A DNA stretch of 64,000 nt from Terrimonas ginsenosidimutans (GTDB lineage Bacteria > Bacteroidota > Bacteroidia > Chitinophagales > Chitinophagaceae): the NCBI RefSeq assembly GCF_022012415.1, contig NZ_JAKLTR010000004.1, forward strand, positions 1-64,000. The letters are read 5' to 3'. The position numbers and the translations under genes are program-made. This document shows, piece after piece, positions 44,699 to 53,282 of the stretch (position 1 is the first letter of the stretch; each line of letters opens with the position of its first letter). A model generated the notes under the pieces. It saw nothing but the letters and a program-made list of their open reading frames with translations, had not been told where the DNA came from and searched no databases.

Positions 44699-45887
44699 AG
44701 TATGATGAAATTATTGTATCAACAATATCCCTGGCCACTTCTTCTTTTGTTTTTGTATCAAACCGCAGTTCTTTTCCTCCGCGTTGAAATATGGTGACCT
44801 TATTTGTATCGCCACCAAATCCCGCACCTGCATCGTTAAGCGAATTCAATACGATCATATCAGCATTCTTTGCCTCCAGTTTACCTAAGGCATAATTTCT
44901 CTCATCTGTCGTTTCAAGAGCAAAGCCAACAACTATCTGGCCCGCTTTCTTTTTTTCACCAAGACTTTTCAGAATATCCTTTGTCCTTGTAAGCTCAAGG
45001 TTGAAATGATCTTCTTTCTTTTTGATCTTTTCCTGTGCTTTTACGACAGGTGTGTAATCTGCTACTGCTGCAGACATAACTGCCAGGTCAGCAGATCCGA
45101 AAGCCTGCTGACAGGCTTCATACATTTCAGCTGCAGAGGTTACACTAACGAGCCGGATCCCATCGGCCCTGAAATTCGTACGCAATGGTCCAGCTACCAG
45201 TGTCACTTCCGCTCCCTGCCGGTACAGTTCCTTTGCAATCGCGATCCCCATTTTGCCGGAAGAATGATTACCAATAAAACGCACCGGATCAATAGCTTCG
45301 TATGTGGGCCCCGCAGTAACTAAAGCTTTGCGCCCGGACAGAGGCTTCGTTGATGAAAGTTTCTCTTCCAGGAACCTGACCAACTGCTCAGGTTCGGCCA
45401 TTCGGCCATCGCCAAACAACCCGCTGGCCAGTTCACCTTTTGCGACAGGGATCACAATATTTCCAAAGGATTCCAGCAAACGGAGATTATTTGCGGTAGA
45501 AGGATGATGCCACATGTCCTCATCCATTGCCGGCGCAACCATCACAGGGCATGTCGCCGAAAGGTAAGTTGCCAACAGAAGGTTATCACACTGTCCATGG
45601 GCCATTTTCGCGAGTGTATTACAGCTAAGCGGAGCGATCAGCATGATATCAGCCCAGCGGCCAAGCATTACGTGGTTGGACCAGCTTTGCTCATCAAACA
45701 GATCTCTCAGCACAGGATTCTTACTTAGCGTGGAGAGTGTGAGCGGAGTAACGAAATCCTGGGCAGATGGCGTCATCATCACACGCACTTCTGCGCCCCC
45801 TTTGACCAGCAGGCGCACTAAATGGACAGATTTATAGGCAGCTATACTGCCAGTGATGCCAAGCAATATTTTTTTTCCTTCAAGCAT
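44691..45887 (-). CDS. coaBC: Phosphopantothenoylcysteine decarboxylase/synthetase
   Basis: 398 residues. Bifunctional coenzyme A enzyme: the N-terminal CoaC flavoprotein half (GITGSIAAYKSVHLVRLL; APAMDEDMWHHP with the catalytic His; LASGLFGDGRM) and the C-terminal CoaB half (VTAGPTYEAIDPVRFIGNHSSGKMGIAIA; MSAAVADYTP). CoaB joins 4'-phosphopantothenate and cysteine; CoaC decarboxylates the product. Lies between the omega subunit gene and DUF4835; a hairpin sits in the 83-nt gap upstream. Confidence 0.95.
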   Translation of the reverse strand: MLEGKKILLGITGSIAAYKSVHLVRLLVKGGAEVRVMMTPSAQDFVTPLTLSTLSKNPVLRDLFDEQSWSNHVMLGRWADIMLIAPLSCNTLAKMAHGQCDNLLLATYLSATCPVMVAPAMDEDMWHHPSTANNLRLLESFGNIVIPVAKGELASGLFGDGRMAEPEQLVRFLEEKLSSTKPLSGRKALVTAGPTYEAIDPVRFIGNHSSGKMGIAIAKELYRQGAEVTLVAGPLRTNFRADGIRLVSVTSAAEMYEACQQAFGSADLAVMSAAVADYTPVVKAQEKIKKKEDHFNLELTRTKDILKSLGEKKKAGQIVVGFALETTDERNYALGKLEAKNADMIVLNSLNDAGAGFGGDTNKVTIFQRGGKELRFDTKTKEEVARDIVDTIISSYYA

Positions 45888-45915
45888 AGGTATTCAAAAA
45901 TACCATATAAAAACA

Positions 45916-45942
45916 AACGATCCAGCAGCTCGCTGGATCGTT
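45916..45942 (-). terminator. Terminator or attenuator between omega and coaBC
   Basis: Perfect 11-bp stem AACGATCCAGC/GCTGGATCGTT, 5-nt loop, followed on the minus strand by TTTGTTTTTATATGG. Inside an otherwise gene-dense cluster it may reduce rather than block coaBC transcription. Confidence 0.7.
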
Positions 45943-45970
45943 CAGATATTTAACATCCGTGAAAGGGAGA

Positions 45971-46312
45971 TTAATCAAACAATTGATCTTCTCCTTTGCG
46001 GAAATAGACCTTGCTATCCAGGAATTCCTGGGTGGCCAGTAACGCCGGGTTCGGCATTCTTTCATATGCCCTGGAGATCTCGATCTGCTCTTTGTTCTCG
46101 TGGATCTCTTCCAGGCTGTCTGTATGGCTGGCGAATTCGTCCAGTTTGTTATGCAATTCCTCTTTCAGGGAAATATTGATCTGGTTTGCCCTTTTAGCAA
46201 TTATGGCAATAGATTCATATAAATTGCCGGTTCTGTTTTTCAGATCATCCAGGCTTTTTGTTTCCACATTGTTAGCGATACCAGCGCTAAGCTGGCGTCT
46301 CAACTTACTCAT
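45971..46312 (-). CDS. RNA polymerase omega-like subunit (Bacteroidota type)
   Basis: 113 residues. Matches the Bacteroidota omega/Rpb6-like family: NLYESIAIIAKRANQIN near the middle corresponds to the conserved omega core, with flanking helices and the C-terminal FRKGEDQLFD. Helps assemble and stabilise RNA polymerase. Starts within the stop region of bamD (4-nt overlap). Confidence 0.85.
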   Translation of the reverse strand: MSKLRRQLSAGIANNVETKSLDDLKNRTGNLYESIAIIAKRANQINISLKEELHNKLDEFASHTDSLEEIHENKEQIEISRAYERMPNPALLATQEFLDSKVYFRKGEDQLFD

Positions 46313-47109
46313 ATATTGCTATTTAAGTTTTTAAGATTTGTTTGCGATAATCCGATATAACTTTCTACTTCCTTGCGGTACTTGCTCTCAGGAAAACGAT
46401 CAACAAATTCGTTACAAGCTTCGATAACATCTTCAAAACGCTCTGCTTTCTTCTCCTCCACGCTCAGTTCCGCAAAGCGATAATACGACTTTATTGCCAT
46501 AAACTTGTATTCATCCAGTCTGGCAGACTCTGGATACGCGTTGATCAGCGTGGTAAAGGCGACACCTGCAGCCCGGAACTGACCCATATGAAAGTAAAGG
46601 AAAGCGCCTTTATAGTCCTTGGTTTCCAGTTTGGTACGGCAGGTTTCTATGATCGCCGCCGCCTCCTTGTTCTTTTCAGAACCCGGGTGAGTATTAATAA
46701 ATACCTGCATCATGCCCATGGCCTTGATAGTATTGGTCTGATCGAGCTCAGGTTTTGGCGACTGCTTATAATAACTATATGCCCGCATATAAGCCATCTC
46801 CTCGGCCTTGGTGCTGTTCGGGAAGATCTCCAGGAAGGTCTTGAACAGGTTTTCGGCATTCAGATAATCAAGCTGATAGTACGCGCAATAGGCATATTTG
46901 TAATAAATATCCTGGAATTCCGGGCGAGTCTTGTAATAAGGCATCACATCTTCAAACAACACCTGGGCTTTGTTGTATTTCTTCTGAACGTAATACTTCT
47001 CCGCCACCCTCAACTTATACTCAGGATCTGGATTCTTCAGGATCTTCGTAATGCTCTTGCTGCAGCTAGAAAACAAGAACAGGGCTATAATTACTGGTAT
47101 AAAACGCAT
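46309..47109 (-). CDS. bamD: Outer membrane assembly lipoprotein BamD
   Basis: 266 residues from the ATG at 47109 (MRFIPVIIALFLFSSCSK); the lipobox FSSC gives the acylated Cys at residue 16. TPR repeats follow: LRVAEKYYVQKKYNKAQVLFEDVMPYY, LNAENLFKTFLEIFPNS and AFTTLINAYPES. BamD works with BamA in inserting beta-barrels, here including SprA and OmpA-type proteins. First gene of the operon continuing to omega and coaBC. An in-frame start at 47151 would hide the signal peptide. Confidence 0.93.
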   Translation of the reverse strand: MRFIPVIIALFLFSSCSKSITKILKNPDPEYKLRVAEKYYVQKKYNKAQVLFEDVMPYYKTRPEFQDIYYKYAYCAYYQLDYLNAENLFKTFLEIFPNSTKAEEMAYMRAYSYYKQSPKPELDQTNTIKAMGMMQVFINTHPGSEKNKEAAAIIETCRTKLETKDYKGAFLYFHMGQFRAAGVAFTTLINAYPESARLDEYKFMAIKSYYRFAELSVEEKKAERFEDVIEACNEFVDRFPESKYRKEVESYIGLSQTNLKNLNSNI

Positions 47110-47860
47110 AAAGGTGTGCAAAGTTAATAGATACCGGCAAAACTTAAGCAAAAAAGATATATCGCCAAAAGGGCTCCGTTAAGGTTTTGATAAAGAGACT
47201 CTTGGCTGCAGCGACGAAGTACTGCAGATGGACAGCTGGCCGATGGCAGCTGGTCTGCCGTAGACTCATGTGCCGGATCCGTCGATATTTCCCGAAATTC
47301 CTCTAAAACGACGAAAATTATCTTAACAAACTGCTTTCTTACAGTTATTCAGGATAAAGCGTAAAAGTTGTGGGATGGTTGTCTAAGTGTTTAATGGTTT
47401 AAAAGTTTAAGGTTTTTGCATTATCACCTGTCCACTTACAAGTTTTTAAGCGATAGCTATCTGATCGGGCACAAAAAACGTGAGCACGCCTTGAAGCAAT
47501 ATATGCTCCTTTGGATACGACATTCTGGCACGCGAAGCCAGCTGATGTGTCGACTGATGATAATCATTCAGGGTCAAACTTCGCGTGTTTTTGAAATGCT
47601 TGTTAGTCGTCGTTAGTTCGTCTCTTGGTCGTCCTTTGGCCGTCCAAAGTTTGACGGGATCTTAAGCAGTGAAAAATGGTGACAAGCTGACACGCTGAGG
47701 GCGATAAATCTTTTGAGCGACTCGCCTGGGTCCCATCCTCCGCTTCGCTACGGTGGAAGGGCCGCCAGAAGTTTATGCGAGCGATGCTCATCCGGAACAT
47801 TTTAACCCAGGCCATTTTGTAGACCATCCCCCAACTTTTCAACATGATCCGTTATTCAAC
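47110..47860. other. Repeat-rich intergenic region upstream of bamD
   Basis: About 750 nt without a gene. Traces seen: a GTTTAA-rich tract at 47388-47412 like the 10.7-kb array; a 9-bp inverted repeat GTCAAACTT/AAGTTTGAC (47573-47581 and 47647-47655) enclosing CGTC/GGTCGTCC-like steps; AGCTGG words near 47232-47252. It looks like accumulated, eroded intergenic repeats. Confidence 0.5.
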
Positions 47861-47940
47861 AATCCATTCGCGGCCATTCGTGTTCATTCGCGGCCATTCG
47901 CGGCCATTCGCGTTCATTCGTGTTCATTCGTGTTCATTCG
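47861..47940. repeat. Eight in-phase CATTCG decamers
   Basis: Eight consecutive 10-bp units, each ending in CATTCG with variable first four bases (AATC, CGGC, TGTT, CGGC, CGGC, CGTT, TGTT, TGTT). The period is exactly 10 bp, about one DNA helical turn. Lies beyond the terminator of the OmpA gene. Confidence 0.85.
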
Positions 47941-47952
47941 CATTAATAAAAA

Positions 47953-47980
47953 AAACCCCTCCGCAGACGCGGAAGGGTTT
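47953..47980 (-). terminator. Terminator of the OmpA-family gene
   Basis: 12-bp stem with one mismatch, loop AGAC, followed on the minus strand by a run of at least eight T. Begins 27 nt after the stop codon. Confidence 0.85.
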
Positions 47981-48007
47981 ATATCTATCAGCAAAAAGTA
48001 ACCTAGT

Positions 48008-49639
48008 TTATTTTTTACGCAGGTTCGGGTGTGGAGGAGCAACAGTTGCTGGTCCATCTTCACCGGTTGTAGCACCGCGCAGATCAACTGTATTGCAATC
48101 GCCACCTTCCTGGCCGTAGTTGAATACGAAACGGTCAGAGCTGATACCTTCAGACTCTACGAGGTGAGTGATTACTTTGTTTACGTGATCCCAGCTCAGC
48201 TGCTGTTCTTTTTTGCTTGAAGAGCAATAGCCTACTACTACTACTTTGCACTGAGGACTGTTACGCAGTCTTGCAGCAACTGTAGCGAGAACTGCTTTTG
48301 CATCAGCATCGAGGTTGTTAGAACCAGATTTGAAGCTTACGCTTGGCAGAGCACCAAGAGCTGTAGCACAATCATCTTGTCTAACCATATACTTATCGAA
48401 GCAGGTTGAATCAGGGCATGGGCATTTACCTACACCGTCAGCGTCAACAGGCTGGCAATAAGTTGGAGTAACGAGTTCTTTGTCTTTGTAGTCAGGAACA
48501 CCGTCACCGTCAGTATCCAGGGCAACACCATGAGAGTTAACCGGAGCACCTGCAGGAGTTTGTTCCTGGTCGAACTGGTCAGTGATACCGTCGCCATCGC
48601 TATCAGGAAGAACTGGTTTAGGCAGTCTCATCAGGCGTGGGTTGCGGATCTCGCTGTAAGCGTAGTCCAGTGGGTTCAGCCAGTAAAGAGGCTCAACAGA
48701 TTTTTTACCGAGGTTGTAATTCAGACCCAGGGAAAGGAAATGGAACGCGTCATAGTCGCGAGTCAGGTCACCCTGCTCAGCCCAACGCTGTCCGTCCAGC
48801 AGATCGTCTTTCACGAATGTCCAGCGATCTTCCAGCGCAAGATTCCATTTGTTGCTCAGTTTGAATGCGATACCACCACCGAGTGTAAAGCTTGGGCGGA
48901 AAGTGTCATCAAACAAAGTTGGCAGAACGTCTTTATCGTTCTCAGCGCGTGTCTCATAAGAATCATCCAATGCGTCTTTCAGCGCTTTACGAGTGTCCTT
49001 ACGGTTCTCATAAACGTTACCGGAGATTGAACCAAACTCAGCTGTGTAGATCGTTCCCGTTGCATCATTTGCAGCGTTGTGTCTTGCATCATAGATCATA
49101 CCGCCGATACCAGCCAACAGGTAGAAGTTCATGCCTGTTTTAGCTTTGTGGAAACGGATGTTGTTCAGGGTGATAACACCTTGCAATGACAGGTCCTGAA
49201 CACGGGTTTTGTAGTTGTTGTAGATCAACTGACCAGGAGCGTATCCAACAGTCGCCCACGCACTTTGTGCATTAACACCGGTTTGTTTCCAGTTCAAACC
49301 TCTTGGTTCTCCATATACATACTCCAAACGTGCAGAGAATACATAACCGAAAGACTTACGGATATGCACACCGAAGTTGGGTGCAGTGAAGAATACAGAC
49401 GGGATGTCTCCGGAAATGTGAGCGAGACCATATTTCACACCTAACTCCCACTGATTGCGGGGTTTAGCTGGAAAATTGTAGGTGCCGTTCAAGAATTCCG
49501 TATGCTGAGGCATCCTTTTCGACGGAACAAGTGAAGAATCAGAAGGGTCATAACTTCCACCAGTTTTTACCTGGGCAAAGCCGTATGACGCCAGTAGGCA
49601 GAGTGATGCTGCCAACAGTGTGTACTTTTTGCTTACCAT
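48008..49639 (-). CDS. OmpA-family outer membrane protein with calcium-type repeats
   Basis: 543 residues from the ATG at 49639 (signal peptide MVSKKYTLLAASLCLLASYGFA). N-terminal outer-membrane beta-barrel-like part (~25-350), then thrombospondin type 3/calcium-binding motifs (DSDGDGITDQFD, DTDGDGVPDYKD), then an OmpA-like C-terminal domain (VSFKSGSNNLDADAKAVLATVAARL). That domain reads VVVVGYCSSSKKEQQLSWDHVNKV, where the canonical Asp and Arg for peptidoglycan binding are Cys and His. Strong promoter and terminator suggest an abundant protein. Confidence 0.88.
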   Translation of the reverse strand: MVSKKYTLLAASLCLLASYGFAQVKTGGSYDPSDSSLVPSKRMPQHTEFLNGTYNFPAKPRNQWELGVKYGLAHISGDIPSVFFTAPNFGVHIRKSFGYVFSARLEYVYGEPRGLNWKQTGVNAQSAWATVGYAPGQLIYNNYKTRVQDLSLQGVITLNNIRFHKAKTGMNFYLLAGIGGMIYDARHNAANDATGTIYTAEFGSISGNVYENRKDTRKALKDALDDSYETRAENDKDVLPTLFDDTFRPSFTLGGGIAFKLSNKWNLALEDRWTFVKDDLLDGQRWAEQGDLTRDYDAFHFLSLGLNYNLGKKSVEPLYWLNPLDYAYSEIRNPRLMRLPKPVLPDSDGDGITDQFDQEQTPAGAPVNSHGVALDTDGDGVPDYKDKELVTPTYCQPVDADGVGKCPCPDSTCFDKYMVRQDDCATALGALPSVSFKSGSNNLDADAKAVLATVAARLRNSPQCKVVVVGYCSSSKKEQQLSWDHVNKVITHLVESEGISSDRFVFNYGQEGGDCNTVDLRGATTGEDGPATVAPPHPNLRKK

Positions 49640-49685
49640 AACTTGAGGATTAAGATTTACGAAAAAACAATGTCCTAACAAAAAG

Positions 49686-49716
49686 CAAAATTATGCCTTG
49701 AGGACTAATTACCAAA
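49686..49716 (-). promoter_or_regulatory. Canonical Bacteroidota promoter of the OmpA-family gene
   Basis: Minus strand: TTTG (49713-49716), 19-nt spacer, TAATTTTG (49686-49693), a textbook -33/-7 pair. Transcription should start near 49680, giving a leader of about 40 nt. Confidence 0.75.
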
Positions 49717-49837
49717 TTTTTGTGAAAATTATTTCAGGCTTTTCCTGTTATATCTCAATTACTTAGTCAAAAAAAAGGATCAGATTGATGCATTGGCCTC
49801 TATTTATTTTTTGCGACGTAAATTGCCGTTTTATATT

Positions 49838-50800
49838 ATGAGCCTTCCAATCGGACTAATTGAAAACGAACTGAAAGAGTTTGAATCCCGTTTCAGAGAC
49901 GCAGTAAAAAGCCAGACACCGCTGCTTGACAGGATCATGCGTTATATCGTCAAGCGAAAAGGTAAACAGTTGAGACCCATGTTCGTATTGCTGTCTGCCA
50001 AGCTCTGTGGAGAGGTGTCAGACTCCGCCTACCGGGCGGCTTCACTCGTCGAAGTACTGCACACGGCAACCCTTGTTCACGACGATGTTGTCGACGATTC
50101 GGAAGAACGCCGCGGCTTCTTTTCCGTCTACGCACTTTGGAAAAATAAGGTCTCCGTCCTCGTCGGCGACTACCTTTTGGCCAAAGGATTATTATTGTCT
50201 TTAGATAATAATGATCACCGGATCCTGCATATTTTATCCGATGCAGTACGCAAAATGAGCGAAGGAGAGCTCCTCCAGCTGGAAAAATCACGCTCTTTGA
50301 ACCTCCGGGAAGACATTTATTTTGAGATAATCCGCAATAAAACCGCCTCTCTCCTCGCCTCAGCCTGCTCTGCAGGCGCCTGGTCGACCAGTAATGACGA
50401 CGAAATCACAGAAAAAATGCGGCTTTTCGGGGAAAAAACCGGTATCGCTTTCCAGATAAAAGACGACCTTTTCGATTATTCCAGTGAAAATGTTGGAAAG
50501 CCGACCGGTAACGATATAAAAGAAAAAAAACTGACCCTGCCATTGATCTATACCCTGAATAATACGGACTCGAAAACCAGGAGAGAGATCATTTATATCA
50601 TAAAAAACAAAAACACCGACAGGGAAAAAGTCAACTGGGTGATCAATAAGGTGAACGAAGCCGGAGGTATTCAATATGCCACTGATAAAATGAACGAATA
50701 CAAAAAAGCAGCGTTGGACATATTGCATCAGTTCCCCGAATCTCCTATCCGCAAAGGCCTGGAAGATCTCGTCCTTTACGTAACCGACCGCAAATACTAA
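49838..50800 (+). CDS. Polyprenyl (probably octaprenyl) diphosphate synthase
   Basis: 320 residues. Trans-isoprenyl diphosphate synthase making the side chain of menaquinone, consistent with mqnB/mqnD in this window. First Asp-rich motif DDVVDDSEERRG and second motif IKDDLFDY; KGKQLRPMFVLL near the N-terminus. Chain length is an inference. The ATG at 49838 (MSLPIGLIENEL) is preferred; the in-frame upstream codons cover promoter-like TATTTTTTG around 49803. Confidence 0.93.
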   Translation: MSLPIGLIENELKEFESRFRDAVKSQTPLLDRIMRYIVKRKGKQLRPMFVLLSAKLCGEVSDSAYRAASLVEVLHTATLVHDDVVDDSEERRGFFSVYALWKNKVSVLVGDYLLAKGLLLSLDNNDHRILHILSDAVRKMSEGELLQLEKSRSLNLREDIYFEIIRNKTASLLASACSAGAWSTSNDDEITEKMRLFGEKTGIAFQIKDDLFDYSSENVGKPTGNDIKEKKLTLPLIYTLNNTDSKTRREIIYIIKNKNTDREKVNWVINKVNEAGGIQYATDKMNEYKKAALDILHQFPESPIRKGLEDLVLYVTDRKY

Positions 50801-50813
50801 CGCCGCAGGAAAA

Positions 50814-50924
50814 GTTCAAAAGTTTGCTGTTTAACAACTTAAAAGTTATCTGTTGATATTTTTAAGCGTTTTGTCCTGCAACCAACTTTTTCAGGCAGGC
50901 TTTACTACTTCAAAACTTTTGAAC
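50814..50924. repeat. GTTCAAAAGTTT inverted repeat, eroded AGTTTAA-type element
   Basis: GTTCAAAAGTTT at 50814-50825 pairs with AAACTTTTGAAC at 50913-50924 (12 bp). Between them are further TTTAACAACTTAAAAGTT-like steps. Composition and layout recall the 10.7-kb octamer array. Lies between two same-strand genes. Confidence 0.55.
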
Positions 50925-50954
50925 GACCGGACTTAAAAACTTTACTATCCGACG

Positions 50955-52658
50955 ATGACGATGCAGAAACGATGGACGATAAAAAAGGCAGAGCCTGTTG
51001 CTGAAGATGAATTGCGCCAGGCATTAAAGATACATCCCATTCTTTGCCGGTTGCTTGTACAACGCGGGATCAGAACTTTTGATACCGCAAGGGAATTTTT
51101 CCGCCCGGACATTAATCATCTACACGATCCATGGCTGATGAAGGACATGGACAAAGCAGTTGACCGCATCATACAGGCTATCGCCAACGAAGAAAAAATA
51201 CTGGTATTCGGCGATTATGATGTAGATGGAACTACTGCCGTTGCCACCACTTATTCCTTTCTGAAGAAAATACATTCCGCCCTTGATTTTTATATCCCTC
51301 ACCGCTACAGGGAAGGATATGGAGTAAGCAAAGCCGGAATAGATTTCGCTAAGGAAAACGGCTTTTCGCTGATCATTTCGCTTGACTGCGGGATAAAGTC
51401 CATTGACCTGATCAGGTATGCAGCAGAACTTTCGATCGACTTTGTGGTATGCGACCATCATCTTCCCGACGATGAATTACCACCTGCCGTGGCGATCCTG
51501 AATCCGAAACAAAAAGATTGTAACTACCCATATAAGGACCTCTGCGGTTGTGGCGTGGGATTTAAACTGATCACTGCCCTCGCCGAGAAACTTAACCTCC
51601 CTGGTTCCTGGACATTTGAATATCTCGACCTCCTTGCAACGGCTATCGCTGCAGACATTGTTCCGATGACCGGGGAAAACAGGCTGATGGCTTTTCACGG
51701 TTTGAAAAAAGCCAACGAAAAGCCCAACAACGGCATTAAGGCTTTGTGCCAGCTAAGCAATCTTCGCCTTCCCCTTCACATCGATGGTCTCGTTTTTATG
51801 ATCGCGCCGAGAGTAAATGCCGCAGGACGAATGGATGATGCAAAAAAGGCAGTGCAACTTTTCGTTACAGAAGAATATGACGAAGCAATGAAGTTTGCCG
51901 AAATGCTGCATAGTGACAATTCCGACCGGAAAGAAGCCGATAGCAATACGACCCAGGAAGCACTTGCACTGATCAATGAAAACGCAGAGTGGGCCTCTCA
52001 CAAATCCACCGTTGTTTACCAATCACACTGGCATAAAGGCGTGGTAGGGATCGTTGCATCAAGACTGATCGAAAGCTATTACCGCCCCACCATTGTATTA
52101 ACACAGTCGGGGGAATACGTCGCAGGCAGCGCACGCAGCGTGCCCGGTTTCAATCTTTACGAAGCCATTCACGCCTGCAGGGAACACCTGATCGGATATG
52201 GCGGACATTTCGCCGCCGCAGGCATGACCCTCGAAATTCACCAGGTTGAACTATTCAGGAAAAAATTTGAAGAAGTAGTTGCCGCAACGATCGATCCCGA
52301 ATTACTCATCCCCGAACTGATCATCGACACGGAAATAAATTTCAAAGACATTACTCCCAATTTTTTCAGCATTATATCACAGATGGAACCGTTCGGGCCA
52401 GAAAACCTCCGGCCTGTCTTTATCGCGCGCAGCGTGAATGACACAGGGTTCTCAAAAGTTGTCAAAGACCTTCATCTGAAATTCTCCCTTCAGCAGGATG
52501 GCTGTATCTTTTCCGGCATCGGTTTTAATATGGCCGGAAAAATGCCATTACTGGAAAATAAAAAACCGGTTGATGTTGTATTCAAACTTGACGAGAACGA
52601 ATGGAACGGACAAACCACTTTGCAACTGCGTGTGATTGATGTGCGGGCAGCTGTTTAA
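50955..52658 (+). CDS. recJ: Single-stranded-DNA-specific exonuclease RecJ
   Basis: 567 residues. 5'-3' exonuclease of the DHH family used in recombination and mismatch repair. Visible: motif I FGDYDVDGTTA, ISLDCGIKS, the DHH motif VVCDHHLPDDELP, and the DHHA1 region GVVGIVASRLIESY plus SARSVPGFNLYEAI and GYGGHFAAAGMTL. Two nearby ATGs (50955, 50961) are possible starts. Confidence 0.95.
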   Translation: MTMQKRWTIKKAEPVAEDELRQALKIHPILCRLLVQRGIRTFDTAREFFRPDINHLHDPWLMKDMDKAVDRIIQAIANEEKILVFGDYDVDGTTAVATTYSFLKKIHSALDFYIPHRYREGYGVSKAGIDFAKENGFSLIISLDCGIKSIDLIRYAAELSIDFVVCDHHLPDDELPPAVAILNPKQKDCNYPYKDLCGCGVGFKLITALAEKLNLPGSWTFEYLDLLATAIAADIVPMTGENRLMAFHGLKKANEKPNNGIKALCQLSNLRLPLHIDGLVFMIAPRVNAAGRMDDAKKAVQLFVTEEYDEAMKFAEMLHSDNSDRKEADSNTTQEALALINENAEWASHKSTVVYQSHWHKGVVGIVASRLIESYYRPTIVLTQSGEYVAGSARSVPGFNLYEAIHACREHLIGYGGHFAAAGMTLEIHQVELFRKKFEEVVAATIDPELLIPELIIDTEINFKDITPNFFSIISQMEPFGPENLRPVFIARSVNDTGFSKVVKDLHLKFSLQQDGCIFSGIGFNMAGKMPLLENKKPVDVVFKLDENEWNGQTTLQLRVIDVRAAV

Positions 52659-53282
52659 CTTCAATGAAGCCATATTTCATCAACTTCGACTAATGGAAAA
52701 ATGGGACGGGCTCCCCGAAAACCCGGGGCGACCTGCTCCAAAAGCCTGGGCGACCGTCTGTTTCTCCCCGGATCCTCCTCATTGCCTCCTCATTGCCTTC
52801 CCGAAACCTCCTCTGTTTCTCCCCGGGCGTGGGAAATGAACAGAGGTTCCAAAGCAATAGCAGAAACCGGCAAAAACTAAAATACAGGATCCATATACAG
52901 GCTTATCGTACCCAAAAACATCCCCCCCTGCCAGCCTTACCGCCCCGGTTCATCTATAACCAGTGAAACACGAAAACGGTTAGAGAAGCTTCATAATGAA
53001 TCGATCCGGACCGTTTGCCAGTCACTTTCAAAAACGCCCGGTTACCAGGGTGTGTCACGCGCAAAGTGGTAAGAATTATTTCATACCAGCACCCTTCTTC
53101 CTATTCGTTTATTACTTAGCTTAGTTACCCAATCCTCGAAGAACTCTCTGACCTGTAGTTCAAGCCATCACAAAATCCACTCTTTACTCCGTACCATCCA
53201 TCCAAAGCAGTCCGCTATTGGAGTTTTTGTTATTTATTATCTGTTAAACATAACATGTTCCTTATCCAACAAACAATCTATT
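52659..53282. other. 624-nt intergenic region before the nuclease gene
   Basis: Includes the direct repeat CCTCATTGC (near 52779 and 52788), two TGTTTCTCCCCGG words (about 52759 and 52814) and an 8-bp stem CCTCTGTT/AACAGAGG (52810-52817 and 52839-52846). No gene or promoter stands out. Confidence 0.5.

Noticed and set aside
44054-44797. 247-codon plus-strand frame opposite DUF4835 and coaBC
   Set aside because: Antisense shadow crossing two genes whose overlap is conserved in Bacteroidota.
47603-47845. 80-codon minus-strand frame in the bamD upstream gap
   Set aside because: It is made of repeat-derived sequence and Arg/Thr-rich residues; no support as a gene.
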